From Mageeibacillus sp. UBA1212 (GTDB taxonomy: Bacteria > Bacillota > Clostridia > UBA1212), in the NCBI GenBank assembly GCA_002309655.1, contig DBXM01000018.1:75847-114624 (forward strand): 38,778 nt of DNA. The letters are read 5' to 3'. Below, in pieces: positions 7,345-16,120 of the stretch (positions are counted from its first letter, which is position 1; every line of letters begins with the position of its first letter). Below the pieces are notes generated by a model. That model ran no database searches, had not been told where the DNA came from, and saw nothing but the letters and a program-made list of their open reading frames with translations. The position numbers and the translations under genes are program-made.

Positions 7345-8912
7345 TGAAAAAAGACAGAACCGCTGAAAAAGATATTAAAAAGACCGCCGTGAAAGCAGAA
7401 AATACCGTGAATGAGACCGGAAAAGAGAAGAAAAAGAACGGTATCCGCGAGGTTCTCTCAGGAAAGCGTTTCGCGAAAAACACGAACATGGCGGTGCTCG
7501 TCGTCGTGGCGGTGGCGGTTTTCGTGCTGGTCAACATTCTGTTCCGGCTGCTTCCCGACATCGACCTGACCACCGGAAAGCTGTTTACGCTCACCGACGT
7601 TACCAGGCGCGAGATGAACGCGCTGGAAAAGGACGTCACGATCTACGCGCTTTACGACAGAGTCGAAGGCGAGTCGGAAACGGGCCCGGGAAAGCGCGCG
7701 GAGCTTGTGAAGGTGCTGGACCTCTACGACCAGTTCCCGAGGATCACGGTGAAATACGTCGACCTCGACAGGAACCCCTCGTTCCTCAAGAACACGGTCG
7801 GCGAGAGCGCCGCGGGAAACTACGCGAAGAACGACTACATCGTCAAGTGCGGGAACAACCTCAGACACCTCACGTCCTCCGACCTCTACGTCACGGAGAC
7901 CCAGACTTACAACTACTTCTATGAATACGAAATAACCTACGGACTGCAGGCGGAGACCAAGCTCACGTCGGCTGTTCTCAAGGTCACCGGCGACACTCCT
8001 GTCATCTACTACTCCACCGGCTTCGGCGAGAACCAGATGAGCAAGTACTCGAAGCTCATCGACTACATCGACGACAGCGGCTACGACGTGGAGACGATCG
8101 ACCTCAGGGTGTCCGACATTCCCGAAAACGCAGCGAGCATCATTTTCTGCGGACCCGCTGAGGACCTTACCGACGCGGCCGCCGACAAGCTGGACCGCTG
8201 GCTCAAGAAGGGCCACGCCGCGTACTTCTTCATGGACGTCAAGAACCTGACCGGCGACACGGTCATTTACGAGCAGTTCACGAATTTCAACGCGATCTTC
8301 GCGAACTACGGAATTTCGCTGGAGCGCACGATCGTCGAGGAGTCGGGCGACTACGCGATGCAGGGCACCGGCGAGGACAGAATTTTCAAGGCTAACACCA
8401 GCCAGCAGGGCTCTCTGGAGACGCTGAAACGCTCCGAGGTCTACGTCGCGAACTCGCGCTCCCTCGACCTTGACAACACCAAGAGCACGGCGGAGGCTGA
8501 GGCAATCATCTCGACCACCAAGAACGCCACGTCCGTCTCAATCGACAACGACAACAACACCCGTTCGGGTATTTCGGTCGTCGCAGCCAGCGGAAAGTGC
8601 TACCAGGGCAGCGCCACCTCGCAGATCATCGTTTTCGGCTCAAGCTGGTCCTTCAGCGACATGCTCCTCACTTACTACGGAGCGTCGGTGCCGCAGCAGA
8701 TCGTCGCGAGCAGCATGCGGTGGATGAAGCTTGAATCCAAGTCGAACGTCGGCGACTCGATCGAGGCGAGAAAGTACAACAACGGAGTCAAAAGCGCCGT
8801 TATGGTCACCGACAACCAGATGACCGTTTACGTCATCGTGACGATGATCGCGCTGCCCCTCGCCATTCTCGCAATCGGTCTTATTATCTGGCTCAGGAGG
8901 AGACATCTGTGA
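7344..8912 (+). CDS. GldG-family ABC accessory protein
   Basis: A 522-residue protein with a short charged cytoplasmic N-terminus, a membrane helix at about 47-70, a large extracytoplasmic domain and a second helix near the C-terminus (about 497-518) followed by LRRRH. The segment DLTTGKLFTLTDVTRREMNAL after the first helix is the usual GldG beginning, and DTPVIYYSTGFGE lies in the ABC_transp_aux region. I chose the ATG at 7344 over GTG 7335 because GAGGTGG is correctly spaced for it. It ends in GTGA, overlapping the next gene by four bases. It is thought to work with the ATPase and permease as an extracytoplasmic partner; the role here is unproven. Confidence 0.88.
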   Translation: MKKDRTAEKDIKKTAVKAENTVNETGKEKKKNGIREVLSGKRFAKNTNMAVLVVVAVAVFVLVNILFRLLPDIDLTTGKLFTLTDVTRREMNALEKDVTIYALYDRVEGESETGPGKRAELVKVLDLYDQFPRITVKYVDLDRNPSFLKNTVGESAAGNYAKNDYIVKCGNNLRHLTSSDLYVTETQTYNYFYEYEITYGLQAETKLTSAVLKVTGDTPVIYYSTGFGENQMSKYSKLIDYIDDSGYDVETIDLRVSDIPENAASIIFCGPAEDLTDAAADKLDRWLKKGHAAYFFMDVKNLTGDTVIYEQFTNFNAIFANYGISLERTIVEESGDYAMQGTGEDRIFKANTSQQGSLETLKRSEVYVANSRSLDLDNTKSTAEAEAIISTTKNATSVSIDNDNNTRSGISVVAASGKCYQGSATSQIIVFGSSWSFSDMLLTYYGASVPQQIVASSMRWMKLESKSNVGDSIEARKYNNGVKSAVMVTDNQMTVYVIVTMIALPLAILAIGLIIWLRRRHL

Positions 8913-10534
8913 AAAAGTATCTCACTACTATAATAGCGGTGGCGGTGCTTGCGGTCGTTGCGGTCGCCGCGGTGGTCATCCTGAACGTCACCAACAAGAA
9001 CAAGGGCGACGAACCGGCGGATCCGACTGCGATCCGGGAGGAGTACGTGCGGCTTTTCGACATCTACTCTTCTGACGTCGTGAAGGTGGAATCGTCCTCC
9101 AACGGGAACACGTTCGTGCTCGAACACGTCGCCGGCGAGGACGGGACGCAGACATGGAAGTGCACCTCCGACGAATCGATCCAGACCTACGACTCTTCCA
9201 TCGACTCGCTTGTATCTTCGATCGTGACATCTTCTTCGGGCGTGAAGATCTCGAACGTGGACGACCTCGCGGATTACGGACTTTCCGAGGAGAAGCGGGG
9301 CAACGCCTACATCACCGTCACGGACACCGAAGGCCTTTCGTCGACGATATACATCGGCAACTACGACTTCTCGCAGAGCTACCGCTACGTCTATCTCGAC
9401 GACGGCTCGAATAACGTTTATAAGCTCAGCGTGTACGCGGTCAGCCGTATGATGTTCCAGAAGCAGGACATCATTATGATGAAGGCGTTCACGTACCTCT
9501 CCACCGACGTTCCCGAGAGGCTCATTATCAACGAAAACGGCTCGAAGATTCTCGAACTCGCATGCACCGGCGTGGACCCTGACGCGGGCGCCCAGTGGGC
9601 TGTCAGATACCCGATCGACCGCGAGAGCCAGAACGGTTCGGTCAACGAGATCATTTCCGACATGAAGGACATTCCCCTCAACGAAATCAGCGGCGAGGGA
9701 GTCACCGAGGAAGAGCTCGTGAACTACGGTCTCGCGCCGGCCGCCATCGAATACTACCTGTACCTCCGCGACACCGACAACGTTCTCAAATCCTACATGA
9801 TCAAGGTCGGCAACAAAACCGAGGACGGTTCGTACTACTACTGCCTGATCGCGGGTGCCGAGGACGGCCTTTACGACGTATACACGGTCGACACGCGCTA
9901 CATCTACAAGACGATCAACCCGCTCGATTACGTGAACAAGTACCTCTACGTGAAGGACTCCGACCTGCTCAGCAAGGTCGAATTCGACATCAGCGGCGAG
10001 CATCACGTCATGGAGTACGAGTACGAGACGAAAATGACGACCAACCCGAAGGGCGAGGAGACCGAGGAGCTTGTCGTGACGCGCTTCTTTGACGGGAAGG
10101 AGGCCATCGACGACGACAGCTGCATGATCGTGGTCTCAGACAACCGCTTCACGGTGCCCACCGAGAACGACATCGCCCTCAACCGCGACGACGACATCAC
10201 CAACGACATCATGACCGCGAACCCGTACGAGACGTTCAACCACCTGTTGCTGTGCTTCTACACGAACTTCGCGCTGTCTGAAATCGACCTGGATGAGCCG
10301 CCGGAGGAAGCGCGCGGCGAGCTGATCGCGACCGTCATCTACACTGAACGCGAAGGCGCCGTCTACAAGCTCGAACTGTTCAAGCGCGACAACACCACCG
10401 CCTCCGCCTACATCAACGGCAACTACGCGGGCGGCTATGTGCGCACGACCGGTTTCTTCGGCGACGACTACGCGATGGCGGACTTCCCGCCTTCATTGCA
10501 GGCTCTTAAAATTACGATGGCCATGATTCCTTAA
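8909..10534 (+). CDS. DUF4340 domain-containing protein
   Basis: A 541-residue protein anchored by one N-terminal helix (about 4-26) with the rest outside the membrane. DUF4340-like units include a segment of the type LADYGLSEEKRGNAYITVTD, later echoed by LVNYGLAPAAIEYYLYL, which suggests an internally duplicated domain. GTG at 8909 overlaps the previous stop by four bases and follows CAGGAGGAG (8895-8902). It is the last gene of the Gld-like operon, the position DUF4340 proteins usually take. The function is not known; the context suggests an extracytoplasmic component of the ABC system. The repeat element A begins right after its TAA. Confidence 0.85.
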   Translation: MKKYLTTIIAVAVLAVVAVAAVVILNVTNKNKGDEPADPTAIREEYVRLFDIYSSDVVKVESSSNGNTFVLEHVAGEDGTQTWKCTSDESIQTYDSSIDSLVSSIVTSSSGVKISNVDDLADYGLSEEKRGNAYITVTDTEGLSSTIYIGNYDFSQSYRYVYLDDGSNNVYKLSVYAVSRMMFQKQDIIMMKAFTYLSTDVPERLIINENGSKILELACTGVDPDAGAQWAVRYPIDRESQNGSVNEIISDMKDIPLNEISGEGVTEEELVNYGLAPAAIEYYLYLRDTDNVLKSYMIKVGNKTEDGSYYYCLIAGAEDGLYDVYTVDTRYIYKTINPLDYVNKYLYVKDSDLLSKVEFDISGEHHVMEYEYETKMTTNPKGEETEELVVTRFFDGKEAIDDDSCMIVVSDNRFTVPTENDIALNRDDDITNDIMTANPYETFNHLLLCFYTNFALSEIDLDEPPEEARGELIATVIYTEREGAVYKLELFKRDNTTASAYINGNYAGGYVRTTGFFGDDYAMADFPPSLQALKITMAMIP

Positions 10535-10730
10535 GGAACCGCTGATTGAATGCTCTTTACGCAAGCGGCGGATAACTGCAAGATTTGAACGCAGTTCGTT
10601 CATTTCCGCCGTTCGCGAGAGTATAAGGAGTCTTACGACAGATTTGCTGCCGCTTGCTTTGCGCGGACCCGCATGCGTCTCCGCTTGGTCTCCAGTTTAG
10701 CTGGCGCAAACCGCTTCCTTACTTCAAAAC

Positions 10731-10803
10731 GCCGCAGCTTTACATTGGCGGCGCGAGCGATTCCGCGAAGCGGTCAAGTGAGAGACGCAATGTAAAGTGC
10801 GGC
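10731..10803 (+). repeat. 73-base hairpin module, copy 1 (nested in A)
   Basis: Bounded by GCCGCAGC and AGTGCGGC, with CTTTACATTG pairing with CAATGTAAAG and a CCGC-GAA-GCGG tip. It is inserted in the loop of another hairpin whose TTTAGC/GCTAAA stem is uninterrupted in copy C. Confidence 0.8.
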
Positions 10804-10855
10804 CGCTAAAAGTCGCCCTCGCGCGAGACGCACGCGATTCTACCTTATAAACGTC

Positions 10856-10928
10856 GCCGCAGCTTTGCATCGGCGTCGCGAGCGATTCCGCGAAGCGGTC
10901 AAGTGAGAGGCGCGATGCAAAGTGCGGC
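10856..10928 (+). repeat. 73-base hairpin module, copy 2 (nested in A)
   Basis: The same length and ends as the copy at 10731. The stem is now CTTTGCATCG with CGATGCAAAG: two base pairs differ from the first copy and both stay Watson-Crick. Confidence 0.8.
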
Positions 10929-11022
10929 AGCTTCGGGGTCGCGCACGCAAAAATAGCTATTAAATCAGCGCTTCCTTTTAAATTCCAATTGCATCAACAA
11001 CACTAAATTAAGAGGTGTCAAA

Positions 11023-12105
11023 ATGAATCCGACAACGCTTCTTCTCGCGACCGAGGACAACTTCGTGTCGTTCCCGAACCTGGGGCTCAAATTCGAACAC
11101 ATGTCGCGAACGGTCTTCAGGATCGGCTCGTTCGAGCTCCACTGGTACGGCCTGATAATCTGCCTCGGCATGATTCTCTGCGTCATTCTCGGCCTGCGTT
11201 TCGCGAAAAAATACGCGGTCAAAACGGACGACATGCTGGACTATCTGATTGTCTGCATTCCTTCCGCAATCGTCGGCGCGAGACTGTACTACGTGCTGTT
11301 CCAACTCGACTACTATAAAGAGCACCCGGGAAAGATCTTCGCAATCTGGGAGGGCGGCCTCGCGATCTACGGCGGAATCATCGCCACCGCAATCGCGCTG
11401 TTCATCGCCACCAAGGTCAAGAAAAAGAGTTTTCTGCACATTCTCGACTTCGCGCTGCCGTACATTATGCTCGGCCAGGCGATTGGGCGGTGGGGCAACT
11501 TCGTGAACCAGGAGGCGTACGGCAGCAAGACCACGTGGCTCTTCGGTATGACCGGCAACATCATCGAGAACGCGATGGGCGAGGGAGTGCTCGTTCACCC
11601 GACGTTCCTGTACGAGTCGCTCTGGTGCTTCCTCGGGTTCATTTTCCTGGCGATCTACAGGTCGAAGTGGCAGACGAAAATCGGCGAGATGACCGCGCTC
11701 TACATGATCGTCTACGGCGCCGAGAGGGCGGTCGTGGAAGGTCTCAGAATGGACAGCCTGATGCTCAATATCGGCAACACGTCGATCAGGGTGTCGCAGT
11801 GGCTCTCGGTTGTGCTCATAGTGCTCGGAATCGCGCTGTTCATCGACGTGAAGCTCCGCGGGAAGAGCTTGCAGGAGCTGAAGGACGCGTTCGCGAAGGA
11901 GACGGCCGCCGAAGCCGCGGCGCTTGAAGGCGCGGGCGAGGAAGACGAGGCGGACGAAGAGCCCGAAGAGGAGAGGTCGTCGCTGGCGGGCGTTCTTGAG
12001 GCGCTTGAAGAGCTGGAAAACGAGGAAAAAGAAAACTCGGAAGATGACGGAGAGCCGGAAGATGACGAAGATCCGGACGGCTGCGAATCCGGTGACGACG
12101 AGTGA
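11023..12105 (+). CDS. lgt: Prolipoprotein diacylglyceryl transferase
   Basis: Lgt moves diacylglycerol from phosphatidylglycerol to the lipobox Cys of prolipoproteins in the membrane. The protein has 360 residues and about seven membrane helices, and contains the family signature GRWGNFVNQE (155-164, with the essential Arg156). WEGGLAIYGG (109-118) stands where proteobacterial enzymes carry the His-Gly motif. The N-terminal HWYG follows the first strand. ATG 11023 is preceded by GAGGTG. The last about 75 residues are an acidic Glu/Asp-rich tail that is not part of the core enzyme and would be cytoplasmic. Its substrates here include the lipoprotein at 1307. It sits upstream of a SEDS gene and after repeat A. 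Confidence 0.95.
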   Translation: MNPTTLLLATEDNFVSFPNLGLKFEHMSRTVFRIGSFELHWYGLIICLGMILCVILGLRFAKKYAVKTDDMLDYLIVCIPSAIVGARLYYVLFQLDYYKEHPGKIFAIWEGGLAIYGGIIATAIALFIATKVKKKSFLHILDFALPYIMLGQAIGRWGNFVNQEAYGSKTTWLFGMTGNIIENAMGEGVLVHPTFLYESLWCFLGFIFLAIYRSKWQTKIGEMTALYMIVYGAERAVVEGLRMDSLMLNIGNTSIRVSQWLSVVLIVLGIALFIDVKLRGKSLQELKDAFAKETAAEAAALEGAGEEDEADEEPEEERSSLAGVLEALEELENEEKENSEDDGEPEDDEDPDGCESGDDE

Positions 12106-12135
12106 TTTTTCCTAAACAAAGGTAAATTTTAAACA

Positions 12136-12164
12136 TTTCAGCCATGTTGTAATAACGGCTGAAA
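12136..12164 (+). other. Hairpin between lgt and the SEDS gene
   Basis: TTTCAGCC (12136-12143) pairs with GGCTGAAA (12157-12164) around a 13-base loop. No T-run follows, so it is not a standard terminator; it may affect readthrough or mRNA stability. Confidence 0.4.
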
Positions 12165-12204
12165 GCGGACCGTGCCTGCGGCGCGGCAAAAGGGGAACGG
12201 GACT

Positions 12205-13359
12205 TTGGCGAGTTTAAGCAACGTTTCAATAGACCATAGCGAACGCGTAGACTACTTCAAGAAGTTCGACTACCTGCTGCTGGCCGCGGTTCTGGCGGTC
12301 ACGGCGATAGGACTCGTCTACCTCAGTAGCGCCCAGTACGACAAGTATCTGGACCACGGCCAGAGGCAGATGATGGTCCAGTTCGCCGGACTGACGATCG
12401 GCATCGTTCTTTGTATCGTATTCACGTTTTTCGACTACCGCGCGTTCAAGAAGGTCTACATTCCCTTTTACGCCGCGAATATTCTTCTGATGCTGGCGGT
12501 CTTCGTTCCCGGCCTCGGAATCGACAGCGGCGGAAGCCGTAGCTGGCTCAACCTCGGAATCACAACCTACCAGCCCTCCGAGCTGATGAAGCTGGCCATG
12601 GTCATTTACGAGGGCGTGTACCTCGAGAAGGTCAAACGCGAAGGCATGACGCTGAAATACGGCCTGCACATCGCGCTCGGCTTCCTGGTGCCGCTGGGAC
12701 TCGTATTCCTGCAGAAGGACCTCGGAATGGCGGTCGCGTACGTGATTACGTTCCTGGTGGTCATTTACGTCGGCGAGGTGAAGCTCCGGTATCTGATCGG
12801 GGCGCTCGCCGCCGGCGCGATAAGCCTGCCGTTCGTATGGAAGTTTTACATGAACGGAACGCGCCGCATCAGGTTCCTCGGGTTCCTCGACCCGGACAAC
12901 GAACTCTACTACGACTACACGCTGCAGCTGCGGCGTTCGTTGACCGCGATCGGGTCGGGAGGCTTGTACGGGCAGGGGCTCGGCGAGGGCACCATGAACC
13001 GCAACAATAAAATTCTCGTCAAACTGACGGACATGATCTATTCGGTCGTGTGCGAGGAGGGCGGCTTCATCGTGGCCGTGCTCGTCATTTTTCTTTTCAC
13101 GGTGATTCTGCTGCGGATCCTCTCCATCGCGAGGAGGTCGCAGGACTACTTCGGAAGGTGCGTCGCCAGCGGCATTTTCGCCAGCTTTTTCGTCGTCATT
13201 TTCCAGAACATCGCGATGAACCTCGGCCTGATGCCGATAACCGGGCTTGCGCTCCCCTTCATAAGCCAAGGCGGCAGCGCGATGCTCGCGAACTACATTT
13301 CGATCGGAATGGCCATGAGTATTTCGATGCGGCGCGAGAAGGGCTTCTTCAGCGAGTAG
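12205..13359 (+). CDS. FtsW/RodA/SpoVE family (SEDS) peptidoglycan polymerase, RodA-like
   Basis: SEDS proteins polymerise lipid II into glycan strands with a partner class B PBP. This one has 384 residues and about ten helices. YQPSELMKLAM, KLTDMIYSVVCEEGGF (with the conserved TD in the extracytoplasmic loop that carries the catalytic Asp) and GLMPITGLALPFISQGGSAM are the family landmarks. The TGLALPFISQGGS ending and neighbouring lgt favour RodA over FtsW, though not decisively. I chose TTG 12205, nine bases after AGGGG; a GTG at 12172 would add 11 residues without a ribosome site. No PBP partner gene is in the window. Confidence 0.88.
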   Translation: MASLSNVSIDHSERVDYFKKFDYLLLAAVLAVTAIGLVYLSSAQYDKYLDHGQRQMMVQFAGLTIGIVLCIVFTFFDYRAFKKVYIPFYAANILLMLAVFVPGLGIDSGGSRSWLNLGITTYQPSELMKLAMVIYEGVYLEKVKREGMTLKYGLHIALGFLVPLGLVFLQKDLGMAVAYVITFLVVIYVGEVKLRYLIGALAAGAISLPFVWKFYMNGTRRIRFLGFLDPDNELYYDYTLQLRRSLTAIGSGGLYGQGLGEGTMNRNNKILVKLTDMIYSVVCEEGGFIVAVLVIFLFTVILLRILSIARRSQDYFGRCVASGIFASFFVVIFQNIAMNLGLMPITGLALPFISQGGSAMLANYISIGMAMSISMRREKGFFSE

Positions 13360-13481
13360 CGGCAGCGCCTGCGGATGATTTTGAAAATTAACCGGATTCT
13401 TTCCGGGAATGCATAAAACGCGCGCAGAGGTGTCTTTTGGCCGGAAACCGGTGCCCGCAAGTGCGCGAAAGAGGGTTTACA

Positions 13482-15440
13482 ATGGACGAAAAAACGAGAG
13501 CCCAATACGAAAAATGGCTGGAGGAGAACAACGTTCCCCACTACATGCGCCTCCTTTACAACGACGACCCCGTGAAGATCAGGGACGCCCTTCGTGAACA
13601 GGAGGAAAAGAAGCAGCAGGAAGCGACGGCGCGCCGCAATGAAGAGCTCAGAAAGGCGCGCGAGGAAGAGACCGCGAGGGCCAGGGAGCTTGCGGCCGAA
13701 CGCGCCGCGAGAGCGCATGAGCAGGCTGCAAGGGCGCAGGAACAAGCTGAGGATCGCGCTACAGGCAGAACTTCCGAGCGCAACGTCTCCGAAAACAAAA
13801 AGCAACCCGCGGCGCAGGCTGACAAGAAGCTGGCTTCTCAGCAGGGCGGCCTTTTCGACGTGTCTTCAAGCAGGGACACCGGCGCCGTCAACGGCAGCGC
13901 TGACGAGGTTTCCGGCGCCTCCTCCGAAGACGGCTTTTCCGGCGACTACGACGACTATTACGACGACGGCGACAGCCCCTACATCGAGGAGGAAGAGGAG
14001 CAGCAGGAGTACATCACCTTCGCGCCGAATCTCTACGGGGACAAGAAGCCCGCACAGGGAACCGGCGCTTCCGGCACGAAAAAGGGTAACGGAAAAAAGA
14101 ACGCCTCCAAGGACGGGAAGACTTCCGGAAAGAAGAAGTCAGGCAAGGGCGGACGCGTCGCGGGCCTTATCGCAATCGCGGTGGCCGCGATCTTGATTGC
14201 CCTAATTATAGGCAATTCCATCATCAAAAACAGCGAGTTCGGCTCCTACAAGCTCGGCTACATGACGATCGGCGAGGTCACCGAACAGGGCGCCGGTACC
14301 GCCTATTTCGCCCGCAGCTCCGACGCGCTTTTCAGCCCTGCGGACGGAGTTTTCATGGCGAAGATTCCCGAGGGCGACCGCGTTGAGGCCGGCGGAACGG
14401 TCGGCTACATTGTCAAAGAGGAAAACAAGGGCGTTCTTGCGCGCCTGAAGCAGGTCAACGCGACGATTCTCGCGCTTCAGGGAATGTCCGACGGCAGCGA
14501 AAACCGGGAGACCGAGCAGGCTGTCGAAGACATCAACGCCCAGATCGAGGCCCTCAGAAAGAAGCTCGCCAACGCCGGCGCGGAGGGCAACCTTGCGTCC
14601 GTCAGCGACTTCGTGAACGAGATCAACCGCCTCATCGAGGAACGTGACCGCATTATCGTTGAAGCGGCCGCCGAGACCGACAGCATTGTCGCGCTGCGCC
14701 GCGAAAAAGAGGAACTCGAGAACATTATCGACCAGAAGATGGTTCCCGTCGTCTCCCAGAAGGCGGGCGTGGTGAGCTACAGCATCAGCGACTCCGACAA
14801 CGTCGAAAACGAACTCTACTCGGGCATCGTTGCAGCCGACGGCTCCGCCAAGCTCTCGTCGCTCTCACTTCTTGACAACGCGGGCGTGACCTCCAAGCTG
14901 GGCACCACCGTCGCCACCGGCGAGAAGCTGTGCAAGATCATCGAGAACCAGGAGTACTTCCTGATCCTCAAGCTCCAGAAGAAACCCGCCGACAGCGCCA
15001 AGATCATTACCGTCGTCAGCGACGACAGGGCCTACCAGGCGTCGGGAACGGTCACCGAACAGGACTACGGCGCCGACTACGTTATCGTCAGCTCGATGCG
15101 CGGCCTCAAGAGCAGCCTTGCCCTCAAGAACGTCGGGGTCACGTTCGACGTCAGCCGTTCGACCGGTCTCTGCGTCCCGATGTCGGCCCTTTCCGACTGG
15201 GACAAGAACCACCTGACTGCAAGAATAGCGCTCGTCAAGGCCGGCTACGTGCAGTTCGTGTACGTCGGCGTGAAGGCGTACGACGAGGAGAAGGCGATCA
15301 TCAGTGAGACGCCGTTCGCCAGCGCGGAAATGGTGTACCAGAACGGGGAGACGGTGAACGAAGGCGAAGGCAAGATTACGGCCGGCGACTGCTACATAGT
15401 CGACGCGAAGAATGTCCGCGACGGCCAGCAAATCGCGTGA
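13482..15440 (+). CDS. HlyD-like membrane adaptor protein of the division cluster
   Basis: A 652-residue protein. The cytoplasmic half comprises a conserved head (MDEKTRAQYEKWLEENNVPH), an Ala/Glu/Arg-rich coiled coil (about 40-100), an acidic Asp/Tyr/Glu patch (about 155-180) and a Lys/Gly-rich stretch. One membrane helix follows (about 226-247). Outside are a biotinyl-lipoyl-like hairpin beginning PADGVFMAKIPEGDRVEAGG, a helical coiled coil (about 330-420) and beta domains, the layout of HlyD/efflux adaptor proteins. ATG 13482 follows GAGGG; the frame is open from 13437. Proteins of this kind sit before yggS-sepF in many Clostridia, which suggests a role at the envelope or septum, but no transporter partner is encoded here. 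Function unproven. Confidence 0.8.
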   Translation: MDEKTRAQYEKWLEENNVPHYMRLLYNDDPVKIRDALREQEEKKQQEATARRNEELRKAREEETARARELAAERAARAHEQAARAQEQAEDRATGRTSERNVSENKKQPAAQADKKLASQQGGLFDVSSSRDTGAVNGSADEVSGASSEDGFSGDYDDYYDDGDSPYIEEEEEQQEYITFAPNLYGDKKPAQGTGASGTKKGNGKKNASKDGKTSGKKKSGKGGRVAGLIAIAVAAILIALIIGNSIIKNSEFGSYKLGYMTIGEVTEQGAGTAYFARSSDALFSPADGVFMAKIPEGDRVEAGGTVGYIVKEENKGVLARLKQVNATILALQGMSDGSENRETEQAVEDINAQIEALRKKLANAGAEGNLASVSDFVNEINRLIEERDRIIVEAAAETDSIVALRREKEELENIIDQKMVPVVSQKAGVVSYSISDSDNVENELYSGIVAADGSAKLSSLSLLDNAGVTSKLGTTVATGEKLCKIIENQEYFLILKLQKKPADSAKIITVVSDDRAYQASGTVTEQDYGADYVIVSSMRGLKSSLALKNVGVTFDVSRSTGLCVPMSALSDWDKNHLTARIALVKAGYVQFVYVGVKAYDEEKAIISETPFASAEMVYQNGETVNEGEGKITAGDCYIVDAKNVRDGQQIA

Positions 15441-15646
15441 AACGGCAGATTCCGGGCTCTTTACACGGTTCGCCGGAAATGAGTGGTAAATAAGGTGTCT
15501 GCGACGAATTGCGCGGCAAACCGCTTTGCGTGCGATTGCCTCTCGCAGTATTTTCATACAGCTTCGGACAATCGCGCGCAAAAATAGCTCCGGACTTTGC
15601 CGTTTCGGTTGGTGGTTGTTAAAGTGCCTGAAATATCAGCCGTTTC
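15439..15646 (+). repeat. Modular structured repeat, copy B
   Basis: It begins within the TGA stop of the HlyD-like gene. GAAACGGC (15439-15446) can pair with GCCGTTTC at 15599-15606 (8 of 8). A longer version (15439-15450) can pair with 15635-15646 (11 of 12). P2 is 15466-15475 with 15514-15523 (9 of 10). P3 is GCGTGCGATTG (15528-15538) with CAATCGCGCGC (15569-15579), eleven pairs including one G-T wobble, capped by a 30-base segment (15539-15568). AAAAATAGCTC follows at 15580-15590. It carries none of the extra modules seen in A and C. Confidence 0.75.
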
Positions 15647-15990
15647 CGAAAACGCTGATTTGCGGCTCTTCTCGCAGCTTGCCGAGGGCAGAAATTGATA
15701 ATGTGCCTGCGACGGATTGCTGTGCAAATTGCTTTGCGTGGACGGACCTCTCGGAGTACCTTTGTACACCTTCGGAAAACCCGGTGGGTCTCCACTTGGT
15801 CTCCAGTTTAGCTTACGCTAAAAGTCGCCCTCGTGCGAGACCCACCGGATTTGTCGAGAAATCGACACCTTGTGAAAGATACGCCGCAGCTTTGCGTTGC
15901 GGTTCGAACGATTCGCGAAATTCGCGCTAAGTGAGAGACGCAACGCAAAGTGCGGCCGCGAAAAAATAGCTCGAAACTTGGCGTTTTCGG
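15647..15990 (+). repeat. Modular structured repeat, copy C
   Basis: It lies in tandem behind copy B. Terminal helix CGAAAACGC (15647-15655) with GCGTTTTCG (15981-15989), extendable to ten pairs. The 30-base cap is at 15747-15776, but its P3 stem is no longer well paired. An inner hairpin has a perfect 12-pair stem (15781-15792 with 15837-15848). A 74-base module follows at 15883-15956, then AAAAAATAGCTC. Both B and C are followed by GGTGGTTGT, so the repeat or its flank extends slightly further. Confidence 0.7.
15883..15956 (+). repeat. 74-base hairpin module, copy 3 (in C)
   Basis: Same ends as the two modules in copy A (GCCGCAGC, AGTGCGGC). The stem is CTTTGCGTTG with CAACGCAAAG, again changed on both sides together relative to the other copies. 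Confidence 0.8.
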
Positions 15991-16007
15991 CCGGTGGTTG
16001 TAAGATG

Positions 16008-16045
16008 GCGCTTTACGGCGGACAACAGTAGGGGCCGTAAAGCGC
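16008..16045 (+). other. Hairpin upstream of yggS
   Basis: GCGCTTTACGGC (16008-16019) pairs perfectly with GCCGTAAAGCGC (16034-16045) around 14 bases. A/T-rich sequence without a clean T-run follows. It ends the repeat region 15439-16045 and may insulate yggS from transcription through the repeats. Confidence 0.5.
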
Positions 16046-16120
16046 TTAAGATTATTAATGTAGAGAAGTACGGAATATGATAAGGAATCATTCCTCATTT
16101 CTTTCCCTGGGGGCTTGATT

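Larger units (their letters stand above)
10535..10975 (+). repeat. Modular structured repeat, copy A
   Basis: The largest of four related copies; it starts on the base after the stop codon of the DUF4340 gene and fills most of the gap to lgt. Terminal helix P1 is 10535-10547 with 10963-10975 (12 of 13 pairs). P2 is GCAAGCGGC (10561-10569) with GCCGCTTGC (10649-10657), perfect. P3 is 10660-10670 with 10936-10945 (ten pairs, one bulged G). Inside P3 are a hairpin module (10671-10681 with 10825-10835) and two copies of a 73-base module. The shared 3' segment AAAAATAGCT is at 10949-10958. Copy A also has an extra hairpin in P2 (AACTGC/GCAGTT). It has no credible reading frame. Confidence 0.75.

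Noticed and set aside
10535..10975. Repeat A as a known riboswitch for lgt
   Set aside because: The same architecture occurs downstream of unrelated genes and in the opposite orientation at 37604-37773, which does not fit a cis-acting leader for one gene.
15526..15930. Open frame of 134 codons across repeats B and C
   Set aside because: It runs through the hairpins of both repeats, has no ribosome site, and its amino-acid composition follows the repeat sequence. Compensatory changes in the helices argue for structure, not coding.
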